Positions 33,868-43,750 of a stretch of DNA of 64,000 nucleotides are shown here, piece after piece. The notes under the pieces are model-generated. The model saw nothing but the letters and a program-made list of their open reading frames with translations. It was not told where the DNA came from and ran no database searches. The translations under genes and the position numbers were made by a program. Position 1 is the stretch's first letter. Every line of letters begins with the position of its first letter. Source of the DNA: Pseudobdellovibrionaceae bacterium (GTDB lineage: Bacteria > Bdellovibrionota > Bdellovibrionia > Bdellovibrionales > Bdellovibrionaceae); contig JAHBUV010000001.1 of assembly GCA_019637915.1 (NCBI GenBank), forward strand, positions 1,768,565 through 1,832,564, given 5' to 3'.

Positions 33868-34668
33868 ATGTTTGGGAAATACCCTAAGAATATGAAACTA
33901 GGAAAAGACGTCACCGCCGAGTTCAAAGATCTCTATGTCGTTCACCAGAATATTCCTGGCAAGAGGGCCGAAATCGACGGCTTTAAGGAACATCTTCTTT
34001 TTGTTCCGCTTCAGGGCGAGATTCAGATCAGGACAAATGCTGAGACTTACTCCGTTGGTGTTGGGCAGATGCTATATCTCCCTCCTAAAACTTCACACTC
34101 GTTTACGTCATCGGACCGAGCTGGCGAACGTCTTATCGCGATGCTGGACCCCAAAGCTATTCGTCTATCGGCCCAAAGCGGTGTTAAACTTCCCATTAAT
34201 CAGTTGATCAAAGAGATTCTTTTTTACCTGCTTCTTCACCCAAAAACCAAGAATGCGAATTCTTTAGTCAGAGTATTAGCTGAAACCCTTGAAGAGGTAG
34301 TCGAACAAATTCCTTCGTCGGGCGGGCTTGACCATCTTGAAGGAAAAATTGGTGATCCCAGGATAAAACGAGTTTTAGAGATCATGCGAGATTCAGTCGG
34401 TGAACGTGTGTCTTTAGATCAAATCGCCAAAGAAGCGGGCCTAAGCTCACGTAATCTGACCAGACTGGTCGTTAAGGAAACCGGAATCCAGCCGAGACAG
34501 TGGCTTATCAACTTTCGCATTGATCGATCTCAGGAGCTTCTAAAAAGGCCTGGCACATCGGTCACAGAGGTTGCAATGGAGGTAGGCTACAGTTCTCTCA
34601 GCCAGTTTATTTCGGCGTTTAGATCTCGCACGGGCCAACTGCCGTCCGATTTTTTGAAACGTGGCTGA
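33868..34668 (+). CDS. AraC-family transcriptional regulator
   Basis: About 266 residues. The N-terminal half is a cupin-type sensor domain (LLFVPLQGEIQIRTNAETYS, PPKTSHSF) and the C-terminal 100 residues hold two helix-turn-helix units (VSLDQIAKEAGLSSRNLTRL and TSVTEVAMEVGYSSLSQFI), typical of AraC. The frame is open from a TTG at 33802; ATG 33868 is chosen but no start has a good ribosome site. It probably controls the SnoaL-like gene just downstream. Confidence 0.85.
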   Translation: MFGKYPKNMKLGKDVTAEFKDLYVVHQNIPGKRAEIDGFKEHLLFVPLQGEIQIRTNAETYSVGVGQMLYLPPKTSHSFTSSDRAGERLIAMLDPKAIRLSAQSGVKLPINQLIKEILFYLLLHPKTKNANSLVRVLAETLEEVVEQIPSSGGLDHLEGKIGDPRIKRVLEIMRDSVGERVSLDQIAKEAGLSSRNLTRLVVKETGIQPRQWLINFRIDRSQELLKRPGTSVTEVAMEVGYSSLSQFISAFRSRTGQLPSDFLKRG

Positions 34669-34759
34669 AAACCGAAAATCTATGGCTTCTCTCCGTTAGC
34701 GCATTTCTGCGATCGTCTCTATATTCCGTTGCATGCGAAACACTAAAACGGAGAAAACA

Positions 34760-35170
34760 ATGAACACTCAAAACAGCAATAATAAAAATGTCCAAGTTGT
34801 AAAAACCTATTTCGATTGCCTAGCCAATGGAGATTTAAATACTTTAGGCTCGCTCTTTGCGGAGAACGTGATTTGGCATCAGCCGGGCGCAGGTTCTTTG
34901 TCAGGCGTTCATGAAGGAAAACAGGCAGTCTTTGCTTTGTTTGGCAAATTCATGGAGATCAGCGAAGGTACCTTTCGTATCAACGCGGTCGATTCTATCA
35001 TGGCAAACGGCGATTTCGTTTCTGCGACACTTTCTTTTTCGGCGAGCAAAAAAAATGGCTCACAAATAAAAATGAACGGCGTCGATGTGATGCGAATCGA
35101 AAATGGAAAAATCAAAGAGGTCTTCCTCTTCTCGGCAGATCAAGAGTCCGAAGATCAATTCTGGGGATAA
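34760..35170 (+). CDS. SnoaL-like (NTF2-fold) protein
   Basis: A 136-residue protein of the nuclear transport factor 2 fold: VQVVKTYFDCLANGDLNTLG, FAENVIWHQPGAGSLSG and VDVMRIENGKIKEV match the SnoaL/polyketide-cyclase-like family, whose members bind small hydrophobic ligands or isomerise them. CGGAGA lies 6 bases before the ATG. The substrate is unknown. The next gene starts 2 bp after its stop. Confidence 0.82.
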   Translation: MNTQNSNNKNVQVVKTYFDCLANGDLNTLGSLFAENVIWHQPGAGSLSGVHEGKQAVFALFGKFMEISEGTFRINAVDSIMANGDFVSATLSFSASKKNGSQIKMNGVDVMRIENGKIKEVFLFSADQESEDQFWG

Positions 35171-35171
35171 T

Positions 35172-35465
35172 ATGAAATCGAAGGAACAACTCGGGGCGCG
35201 CCTGAAAAGACTGCGCCTCCAGCGCGGTCTTTCAACGAGTGAACTTGCCAAATCGCTTGGCGTCTCTCCTTCCACTTACAGAGAGTGGGAGTATGGTCGA
35301 GCCATTCGCGGGGAACCCTACGATAAGTTGGCATCAGCTCTTGGCGTCAGCCTTCATGAGCTGGTGCTCGGTGAAAAATTTGTGGGAAACGATGCCTTGA
35401 GATTGGTTCAAGGTATTGAAAGTGACTTAGAAAAGCTCAAGCGTGAAATAATGAAAGCCGTCTAG
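35172..35465 (+). CDS. XRE-family regulator
   Basis: A 97-residue protein with a helix-turn-helix at residues 7-62 (LKRLRLQRGLSTSELAKSLG, SPSTYREWEYG) and a short C-terminal coiled coil. It follows the SnoaL-like gene with only a 1-bp gap, so both are one operon. Confidence 0.85.
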   Translation: MKSKEQLGARLKRLRLQRGLSTSELAKSLGVSPSTYREWEYGRAIRGEPYDKLASALGVSLHELVLGEKFVGNDALRLVQGIESDLEKLKREIMKAV

Positions 35466-35564
35466 AGTGAAAGTCGTTCGGATTGGACGAAACTCAGACG
35501 GAAAATTGCGGTGCATAACTTTTAGAGAGATAAAGCGCCAATACTAAAACTAAGGAGTAAAAAA

Positions 35565-35993
35565 ATGAAAAAATTTGTAATAGTTCTATCGGTCTTATTT
35601 TTTGGAAACCTTCAGGCTTTTGCCTCAGATCAACTGCATGATGAGGTTGTTTGTAATAAAATTCAACGCCCTGGTGAATCTGACACTGGAGTCACATTGA
35701 TCTTGCGGGGCAACCAAAACGCTTGGGCAAAATTTATTGCGATCTACGAGAATGGCTATGCGGGGCCGCGCCAGATCGGCAACGTTCAGGTTCCGGTAAA
35801 TCCAGAAATCAGCGGCGGGGGCCGAGGGTATATTCCTGAAGTGAATTTGGTTTATCGTGGTCAAGGTATCGTGCTGGCCCTAAGGGCTCTTCAAATTCAG
35901 AATTTTCCGCTGACCGGCGCAGCAATCGCAATGATCGCGCTGCCTGGACGCCAGCCGATGCAAATCAAGCTTATTTGTACCAGAATGAATTGA
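35565..35993 (+). CDS. Secreted protein of unknown function
   Basis: A 142-residue protein with a signal peptide (about residues 1-21, AFAS). AAGGAG precedes the start. The mature part is beta-rich with two cysteines (C31 and C138). No family is recognised. Confidence 0.7.
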   Translation: MKKFVIVLSVLFFGNLQAFASDQLHDEVVCNKIQRPGESDTGVTLILRGNQNAWAKFIAIYENGYAGPRQIGNVQVPVNPEISGGGRGYIPEVNLVYRGQGIVLALRALQIQNFPLTGAAIAMIALPGRQPMQIKLICTRMN

Positions 35994-36077
35994 TTGAGAT
36001 TGACTAGCAAAATACTTACCGATGGCTGACCGCACACGAAACCGCCGGAATCTCGCGCCGCCGCGGATAGTGTCGCG

Positions 36078-36743
36078 TCAGCGGTCGATAAAGATTTGCT
36101 CCCAAGTCCTATGTGCAGGTGGATCTATATGGGCGTTTTTTAATCGATCAATCAGGCGAAGTCGAGTGCGACTGTCGACTTTTATAAAGAACATTTCGTT
36201 ACCGTACGGAAGGAGAAGATCTCTTTTGAAGATCACCTCATTAATGCCATCCAGTTTTAAATGTTCAGTGATGTTTTTGTCCGTTGGAAATCTCGAATCA
36301 GCTTCCCAGCGCACATCAATCTCGCGGGCGTTAAATCCCTCAAGCCATTTATTATTTATAAAGGACCAATCCGAATTTAAAATCGAGAGAGGGAATACGA
36401 TGACGGCATTTGCATCATGCAAGTCATAAGGTGATTCACTTTTGATTCGATCCACCATATTATGAGACACAAGTTGTAAATAAACATAGTTTTTACCACC
36501 CATGGTCTTGCGAAGATCCAATCGCTCCGCCAATGGTCGATTTAAGCTGCCAGATTTAAGGATTGAGAAAAGGTTTCCTGTTGTTGTTCGATGGATCAGC
36601 GCTGCAAACCCTGCCTGGGAGGCCTCAGCGGCGTAGTCTCGCCTATTAGCAAAAAGGATCTCTGAGCAAATAGGGCTGGCCCCTGCAACATCAACGAGAA
36701 CCATGATACTGATAAGAAAGATTGATCGAAATTTAATATGCAT
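36078..36743 (-). CDS. Secreted protein with ADP-ribosyltransferase-like motifs
   Basis: About 221 residues from 36743, with a signal peptide (about 1-22). After it, LIHRTTTGNLFSILKSGSL (about residues 49-67) resembles the NAD-binding start of ADP-ribosyltransferases of the DarT/KptA/PARP group (H-x-T-x-x-x-N-L-x-x-I-L-x-x-G), YVYLQ follows near residue 86, and INEVIFKRDLLLP (E169) fits the late catalytic Glu region. This is a motif-level inference; a secreted toxin is possible. Confidence 0.55.
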   Translation of the reverse strand: MHIKFRSIFLISIMVLVDVAGASPICSEILFANRRDYAAEASQAGFAALIHRTTTGNLFSILKSGSLNRPLAERLDLRKTMGGKNYVYLQLVSHNMVDRIKSESPYDLHDANAVIVFPLSILNSDWSFINNKWLEGFNAREIDVRWEADSRFPTDKNITEHLKLDGINEVIFKRDLLLPYGNEMFFIKVDSRTRLRLIDRLKNAHIDPPAHRTWEQIFIDR

Positions 36744-36973
36744 CCTTAATTGCCTCATAGCCAGTCAGTGCAAGATGAGGACCAATAAAAGATTAAGACT
36801 TCGCCCGCTTTAGGCTACTTAGGCATGGCCGTTACATGCGAGCGCCGTTATCTGTCATGACTGTACGATCACTAGACACTTCAATCCTGTGTGGTCTCTG
36901 CATGAGATCGCGCAGGCATCGTTGAAAAATAGAACCGCACGGATTTTTTCTTCTAAGCACTGACTTTAAGAAC

Positions 36974-37003
36974 AGCCGAACAAAACCAATGCTTTGTTCG
37001 GCT
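36974..37003. terminator. 11-bp hairpin
   Basis: AGCCGAACAAA (36974-36984) pairs with TTTGTTCGGCT (36993-37003). It lies 19 bp past the stop of the 37022 frame, but the T-run is weak on both strands. Confidence 0.5.
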
Positions 37004-37021
37004 ATTTCATTTCATGGGATT

Positions 37022-37201
37022 TCATTTTCTTTCTGAAGAATGAGGCGGAAGAAATGGACGCCCCCATTTTGATGATTGAGACTCTTTGAGAAGTTGGAGT
37101 TGTGCGATCTGCACCTGATGAATGATTTTAGGAAGTTGTCCGCTCGCCGCGGCGGCGATTGCCAACGACACGGCAAGCGGGATTAATTTTTCGATGTTCA
37201 T
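37022..37201 (-). CDS. 59-residue membrane or exported peptide
   Basis: The frame starts MNIEKLIPLAVSLAIAAAAS and AAGGAGACGAAACC provides a good ribosome site. One hydrophobic helix (residues 5-21) is followed by a Gln-rich helical tail. It lies about 210 bp inside the right att copy. No family is recognised. Confidence 0.6.
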   Translation of the reverse strand: MNIEKLIPLAVSLAIAAAASGQLPKIIHQVQIAQLQLLKESQSSKWGRPFLPPHSSERK

Positions 37202-37414
37202 GGTTTCGTCTCCTTAATTGCCCTCGCGGGCGGTAAAGGCTCCGAAAACCGGGTTAGAACGAGAAGCATGCAGGAAGCAAAAAAGAAGCATACACACGAA
37301 ATTTCGTGGCATTTCACGACAGATTCAGGCCTTCGCCTTCAGGCCCCTTTTTGTGGTTTCAACTACTTACTTCGATTGATTTTTTTCAGACACGCTTCGA
37401 TTTTGATTTCGAAG

Positions 37415-37428
37415 ATTGGCGGAGAGGG
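37415..37428. repeat. att copy at the tRNA-Ser(TGA) 3' end (right)
   Basis: ATTGGCGGAGAGGG covers the CCA end and the 3' acceptor strand of tRNA-Ser(TGA). Copies at 27228 (identical) and 22524 (one mismatch) delimit two adjacent blocks. Confidence 0.75.
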
Positions 37429-37506
37429 TGGGATTCGAACCCACGATGCCCGCGAAGGCATGCCAGTTTTCAAGACTGGTGTATTCAACCACTCTACCAC
37501 CTCTCC
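37417..37506 (-). tRNA. tRNA-Ser (TGA), integration site
   Basis: A class II tRNA with anticodon TGA in the loop CTTGAAA, a long variable arm, the GGAGAGG acceptor and encoded CCA. It lies 18 bp downstream of the seryl-tRNA synthetase gene on the same strand and marks the right edge of the AT-rich island. Confidence 0.95.
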
Positions 37507-37524
37507 GGAGGTGTCAGGAACATA

Positions 37525-38859
<1,335 letters not shown>

Positions 38860-39183
38860 TCAGGGCGCCAGCAGAATATACATGCGCAGGAGCTGCGCGA
38901 CAAGAATGCAAATCAGGTCAAAAACCAACACCCGCGGGATGCTCCAGGAGCGGCTCAGGCGCATGAAGAGGGCCAGGATGACGACCATGCAAAAGAGCAG
39001 CGAGAAGGTTCCGTAACCCGCAAGTTCCTGGCCGATGAGGGCCAGCGTCAGGCCCAGGAAAAGGCCCGAAATCAGGCGCAGGACGACATTGGTCACCGAG
39101 GTGGTCGTGTTCTTCACGCCGTCTTGCATATTGGTCGACAGATCCCGAAAACGCTCGCTGAGACTCACTCCTGCCTCCGTCAT
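38860..39183 (-). CDS. Small membrane protein
   Basis: A 107-residue protein with an N-terminal amphipathic stretch and three or four hydrophobic helices from residue 33 on. It overlaps the TPR gene stop by 4 bp (ATGA), so it is translationally coupled. It somewhat resembles small accessory proteins of the AtpI type, but a name is not justified. Confidence 0.65.
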   Translation of the reverse strand: MTEAGVSLSERFRDLSTNMQDGVKNTTTSVTNVVLRLISGLFLGLTLALIGQELAGYGTFSLLFCMVVILALFMRLSRSWSIPRVLVFDLICILVAQLLRMYILLAP

Positions 39184-42002
39184 CCGCCCAAACGGGCGAT
39201 GCGCTGTTCAATGTCCTTGCGGTCCGACGCATTGGGCGCCAGTTCCAGATAATTCCGATAGGACTGCCGCGCGGCCGCGGCGTCCCCTTTTTTCTCGAAG
39301 AGGGCGCCCAGCTCTTTATAGAGGTCAGGATAACCGCTTTCCCTTTCCTTGGCCAGGGTCAACATGGTCTCCGCGATCTCCAGAGAACCGGCCTTGCGGT
39401 AGCACTCCGCCGAGCGCACGTAGATGTCCGCGCCCGCGGGACGCAACTTCAGGGCGTGGGCGTACTCGGAGGCGCACTCGCCGTAAGCCCCTTGGGAGGA
39501 ATGGATCTCGGCGTTCAGGATGTAGGAATCCGCGAGATTCGGATTCAAACGCTTTTCGTCCCGCACGAACTTCAGGGCGTCATCAAAGCGCTGCAGGGCG
39601 AAGGCGGCCCGGCCGGCGTAATAATTGGCCTTCGGGAAATTCGCGTTCATTCCCTTCACGCGCACGAATTGCTGAAGGGCCTCCTCGAATTTGCTGGTTT
39701 CAAAGTAAAGCTTTCCCGCCTGGAAGAGCGCTTCCCCGTCCGTCGGGTCAATGATCGCGGCGCTCAAAAAAGCCTTCAGCGCCTTTTCGTTGAAGCCCGT
39801 GGCGCGCAAAGCCTCGCCCAAACCGATCCAGGCTTTTTTGTTGCGCGGATCCGCGTCGGCGACCTGATTGTAGATGTGCCGGGCATCGCCCCAGCGCTCG
39901 GACTCGCGGTAAACCTCCGCCAGGGCCAGGCGGTACTCGAAGGAATAGGCGTATTTCTTGATCAGTTCCTGCAGGTAAGCAACGCCGGCGTCCACGCCGT
40001 TGGTGGCGGCGAGCATGCGGGCGTAGGCGATCTGCGCCTCGGGATTGCTGGAATCAAGCTCCACCGCCTTGGTGGCGTAGCGGACGCTGTCCTTGAACGC
40101 GTTGTCGCGGCGATCGAGGTCTTTCTTTTGCGAGGAATGGATCGACTGCGCCATGGCCAGGTTCGCCTTCGACAGGAGGATGTACGTGTCGATGTCGGCG
40201 TCGTAGATCTTCATGGCGCGAAGAGCGTAGTTGATCGCGCCCTGCATGTTGTTTTTCCGGTATTCGAGCAAGGCCATCCCGCGCAGGATTTCATGGTTGC
40301 CCGGCGCGATCCGGGCCGCGTTGGTCAGGGACTGGGCGGCGCCGCTGAAATCGTATCTCTGCGCCAGGTAATCCGATTGCAGCACATAGGCGGAGATCAG
40401 TTTGTTGTCCGCGCGGATGGCTTTGTTCAGCCATTCGACCGCCTCATAGCTCTGATTCAGCTGCCACAGGCACTTCGCCGCCTTCATCGCCGCCGTGCCG
40501 TTGCTGTTGTCCATGTCGAAGGCGGCCTTGAATTCCGCTTGGGCCGACAGGCAATCCCCCTGCCGGACGTACTGGTCGCCGAGGAGGATCAACTCGTTGT
40601 TTTCCTCCTTGCCGCTTTTTTTCCGCTTGTCCGATCCACCCAGGCGCAAAACCAGCTGACGGGCGACTTCGTTGTTGGGATTCAGTTTGTAGGCTTTTTC
40701 CGCCGCCCGGAGAGCGTCGCTCTTTTGATTCGAGGCGAGCAGCACTTCGGCGTACACCTGCCACCCCTCGCCCTCGAGGGAGCGCGGCACGCGATCGCCC
40801 GAGTTGAGCGCCGAACTCAAAAGCTTGGCCGCGCCTTCGTTCTGGTGAAAACCGTAGAATTCCGTGAACCCCAACCCGAGTTTCGCCGCCTTGTGCGTGG
40901 GGTGGTTCTTCAAAACCGCGCGGAACCATTCGGCCGCGCGCGGGTAATCGCGCATTTGCAGGTGCACGAACGCCAGGCGCACCTTCGGTTTGACCCAAGC
41001 GTCCCAATCCTGAATGGATTTCTCATAGTAGCGCGCGGCGATCTGGTAATCCTTGTCGTTCTCCAGGACTTCCGCCTTCATCGTGTACATCACGGGGCGC
41101 AAAGAAAAGCTGTCGTAGTTTTCCAGAAGGTTATCCACGGAGCCTCGAGCCTCGCGATAGCGCCCCGCCGTCAGCAAACGCACGATCTCGCAAAAGGATC
41201 CATAGGGGCTCGTGACGTCGAGGACGCGGGTGGATTGCGAAAAGCCCGCCACGGTTTTTTGGTCATTGGCGTCCTGTTTCGCGAAAGGCCAAAGCTCCTT
41301 GTAAACCAGACAGAGGATGGAGCGGATTTCCAGGGAGGAGGGGGAGCCTTCCACCAAGGACACAAGCTTGTTCTGCGCCTCGAGATTGTCCTCGAAACTG
41401 TCTTTTTCGACGTGCTTCAGGACCGCTTGATAGCGTTTTTTCACTTCCGCCTCGGGCAAGGGGGAGCCGCTCTTTCCCGGGGCGAGGAGCGTGATCTTGT
41501 CTTGCGTGCTTTCGCCGGAGGGAAGCAGCAAAAAGACGATGACGACCACGGCGATCACGATCGCGATCACGGGCTTCCGCGTGATCTTCACGATCCGTTC
41601 TTTTTCGAGCTGCGTGATTTTCTTGAGCTCGATCACTTGCGATCCCGCGGACGGCGGGACCGGCTCCGGCGTCTTCGGCACGACCTCTTCCGCGGTCGGC
41701 ACGAGCGGCGTGTTTTTCACGGCCTCCGGGGGTGGCGGCATGAAAATGGTTTCCTCGCTCATGATCTTGTGGACCTTGCGCTGATCCGTGCGGGCCGCTC
41801 CCTCGAGCGCCTCCATCAACGTTTCGTAAAACTGCGGTTCGCGGGAAATGAACGTCCACTGCCCATCCGGGTAACGCGCGATCAATTCCGAACCGCCCAG
41901 AACACCCTCGCGGATCTGGCGCAACACGTCCTCGGTGCCCACGGGCCCTTGCAACGTTCCGCCTTCACGGCGGATGATCCACATGACAGAGTTTTTCTTC
42001 AT
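39180..42002 (-). CDS. Large TPR-repeat membrane protein with GYF-like N-domain
   Basis: A 940-residue protein. Residues 1-65 (MWIIRREGGTLQGPVGTEDV, YPDGQWTFIS) resemble the GYF_2 domain that binds proline-rich peptides. A membrane helix follows near residues 144-164 (IAIVIAVVVIVFLLLPS). From about 190 to the end there are a dozen or more tetratricopeptide repeats (for example GEALFQAGKLYFETSKFEEA). The topology suggests a cytosolic GYF-like domain and a periplasmic TPR scaffold. It is first in an operon with the small membrane protein. Confidence 0.85.
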   Translation of the reverse strand: MKKNSVMWIIRREGGTLQGPVGTEDVLRQIREGVLGGSELIARYPDGQWTFISREPQFYETLMEALEGAARTDQRKVHKIMSEETIFMPPPPEAVKNTPLVPTAEEVVPKTPEPVPPSAGSQVIELKKITQLEKERIVKITRKPVIAIVIAVVVIVFLLLPSGESTQDKITLLAPGKSGSPLPEAEVKKRYQAVLKHVEKDSFEDNLEAQNKLVSLVEGSPSSLEIRSILCLVYKELWPFAKQDANDQKTVAGFSQSTRVLDVTSPYGSFCEIVRLLTAGRYREARGSVDNLLENYDSFSLRPVMYTMKAEVLENDKDYQIAARYYEKSIQDWDAWVKPKVRLAFVHLQMRDYPRAAEWFRAVLKNHPTHKAAKLGLGFTEFYGFHQNEGAAKLLSSALNSGDRVPRSLEGEGWQVYAEVLLASNQKSDALRAAEKAYKLNPNNEVARQLVLRLGGSDKRKKSGKEENNELILLGDQYVRQGDCLSAQAEFKAAFDMDNSNGTAAMKAAKCLWQLNQSYEAVEWLNKAIRADNKLISAYVLQSDYLAQRYDFSGAAQSLTNAARIAPGNHEILRGMALLEYRKNNMQGAINYALRAMKIYDADIDTYILLSKANLAMAQSIHSSQKKDLDRRDNAFKDSVRYATKAVELDSSNPEAQIAYARMLAATNGVDAGVAYLQELIKKYAYSFEYRLALAEVYRESERWGDARHIYNQVADADPRNKKAWIGLGEALRATGFNEKALKAFLSAAIIDPTDGEALFQAGKLYFETSKFEEALQQFVRVKGMNANFPKANYYAGRAAFALQRFDDALKFVRDEKRLNPNLADSYILNAEIHSSQGAYGECASEYAHALKLRPAGADIYVRSAECYRKAGSLEIAETMLTLAKERESGYPDLYKELGALFEKKGDAAAARQSYRNYLELAPNASDRKDIEQRIARLGG

Positions 42003-42185
42003 AACCCATTTATTCTAGAGGGCTTTTCACGCACCGCGGAGTCCGGGTTTGCGCATCGCCCGAGAAGCCCGACTTCAGTCGCGTCTTCAGTTCCAAAATG
42101 GGTTGAGAGAACCGTTTTGGCATCCCCAAATCGGCGTTTTCGCTCCTGAAAACGCAAAATAAGGGCGTTAGAGCGTCTCAAATTG

Positions 42186-42201
42186 TGGCACGGCTGTTGC
42201 T
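42186..42201 (+). promoter_or_regulatory. Sigma-54 promoter
   Basis: TGGCACG, four bases, then TTGCT, an exact match to the -24/-12 sigma-54 consensus. Transcription should begin near 42213, about 20 bases before the start of a 37-codon frame. No enhancer site for an activator was identified. Confidence 0.8.
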
Positions 42202-42234
42202 ATGTGGTTGAGTGCAGCTTTGGAGGAAACTCGC

Positions 42235-42348
42235 GTGATTCGGAATCTTCTCATCGGGGCTTACATTCTACTCGTGCTGACCATGGCCGCTGTTGCCCGC
42301 GCTGAAAAGACCGAATCCTGCCAGACCCAAGGTTGTTCCCGAATTTAA
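42235..42348 (+). CDS. 37-residue secreted peptide
   Basis: A GTG-started frame with GGAGG 9 bases upstream. The product is a hydrophobic signal-like segment (IRNLLIGAYILLVLTMAAVA, cleavage after ARA) followed by a 14-residue polar tail with two cysteines (CQTQGC). It has its own sigma-54 promoter and terminator, so it is a complete transcription unit. The peptide may be exported and disulfide-bonded. Alternatively the RNA itself may be the functional product. Confidence 0.65.
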   Translation: MIRNLLIGAYILLVLTMAAVARAEKTESCQTQGCSRI

Positions 42349-42453
42349 CAAAATTCAGGATGAAGGAACGATCGTCGATTGAGCTTCGGTTCGTCGACCC
42401 CCTCCTCGGACCCGGAGCAGACGATCGGAACTTCCTCCTGAAGTGTTTCTAGG

Positions 42454-42492
42454 CCTCAGTCCTTCCCCCCTCCTGGACTGGGGCTTTTTTTT
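42454..42492 (+). terminator. Rho-independent terminator of the sigma-54 unit
   Basis: CAGTCC (42457-42462) pairs with GGACTG (42475-42480), extended by C-G pairs, followed by eight T residues on the plus strand. The nearby murA gene runs the other way, so this serves the plus-strand unit. Confidence 0.88.
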
Positions 42493-42499
42493 ACCCTCT

Positions 42500-43750
42500 T
42501 TATTCCATCCGACGAACTTGCGCGCCGAGGCCGCTGAGTTTTCCTTCAAGATTCTCGTAACCGCGATCCAGGTGATAGATCCGGCCGACCGTGGTTTCAC
42601 CCTTGGCGGCCAGACCCGCGAGCACCAGCGAGGCGCTGGCGCGCAAATCCGTCGCCATCACGGGCGCGCCCGTCAGGCTGGGGCGGCCGCGAACCACGGC
42701 GACACGGGTTTTCGGGCTGATGTCGGCGCCCAGGCGCATGAGCTCTTGAACGTGCATGAAGCGATTTTCGAAGACCGTTTCGGTGATCACGGACGTGCCC
42801 TTGGCGAGGGTCATCAGGGCCATGAATTGCGCCTGAAGGTCGGTCGCGAACAAAGGATGGGGGGCCGTCGTGACGTCCACTCCCTTCCATTCGGAAACGC
42901 CTTGCACGCGAACCCAGTCGTCGCCGGTTTCGATTTTGAAACCGGACTCGCGCATCTTGATGAGCAGCGATTCAAGGTCCGCCGGACGGCATTGCGTGAC
43001 CTTCACATCACCGCGGGTGATCGCGCCCGCGATGACCAGGGTTCCCGCCTCGATCCGATCCGGCATGATGGAATGTTCCGCCGGTTTCAGCGAAGAGACT
43101 CCCTCGATGGTGATGATGCTCGTGCCGTGACCGCTGATTTTCGCGCCCATTTTGTTCAGGTACTCGGCGAGGTCCACGATCTCGGGCTCTTTGGCGGCGT
43201 TTTCCAGGATCGTCGTGCCCTCCGCCAAGGTGGCGGCCATCATGACGTTCTCCGTTCCCCCCACCGTGGCGGTTTCAAAAAGGATCGAGGCGCCTTTGAG
43301 TCTTTTGGTGTGGGCATGGACGTAACCGTCCTTGAGTTCGATCTCCGCACCGAGCGCCTTCATGCCTTCCAGGTGCAGGTCGATCGGGCGCGTCCCGATG
43401 GCGCAGCCGCCGGGCAGGGACACGACCGCATGGCCGTAGCGGGCCAGCATCGGACCCAGGCACAGGATGCTCGCGCGCATTTTGCGGACGAGGTCGTAGT
43501 GGGCTTCGAAGGATTTCAACTCCGCCACATCGACCACGTAAAGTTCGTTTTCGCGACGGGCTTCGCAGCCCAGGCTTTGCAACAGGGCCGCCGTCGAATC
43601 GATGTCCATCAGGCGCGGCACGTTGCGGAAACGGTGAACGCCCGGGGCCAGGATCGTCGAGAACAGGATCGGCAAGGCGGCGTTTTTCGCGCCGCTGGTC
43701 GGAGCCGTGCCGTGGAGGGCTTTGCCGCCGGTCAGAACCATTTTATCCAT
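42500..43750 (-). CDS. murA: UDP-N-acetylglucosamine 1-carboxyvinyltransferase
   Basis: A 416-residue enzyme for the first committed step of peptidoglycan synthesis: it adds enolpyruvate from PEP to UDP-GlcNAc. [12 protein letters not shown] at the start binds the sugar nucleotide, and [15 protein letters not shown] holds the catalytic cysteine, the target of fosfomycin. Length is normal. Its start lies inside the end of prmC (8-bp overlap), and it is last in the rho-rpmE-prfA-prmC-murA cluster. Confidence 0.97.
   Translation of the reverse strand: MDKMVLTGGKALHGTAPTSGAKNAALPILFSTILAPGVHRFRNVPRLMDIDSTAALLQSLGCEARRENELYVVDVAELKSFEAHYDLVRKMRASILCLGPMLARYGHAVVSLPGGCAIGTRPIDLHLEGMKALGAEIELKDGYVHAHTKRLKGASILFETATVGGTENVMMAATLAEGTTILENAAKEPEIVDLAEYLNKMGAKISGHGTSIITIEGVSSLKPAEHSIMPDRIEAGTLVIAGAITRGDVKVTQCRPADLESLLIKMRESGFKIETGDDWVRVQGVSEWKGVDVTTAPHPLFATDLQAQFMALMTLAKGTSVITETVFENRFMHVQELMRLGADISPKTRVAVVRGRPSLTGAPVMATDLRASASLVLAGLAAKGETTVGRIYHLDRGYENLEGKLSGLGAQVRRME

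Noticed and set aside
39456-42149. An 897-codon open frame antisense to the TPR gene
   Set aside because: It lies fully opposite a gene with clear repeats, has Arg/His/Gly-rich composition typical of antisense frames in GC-rich DNA, and no ribosome site or domain.
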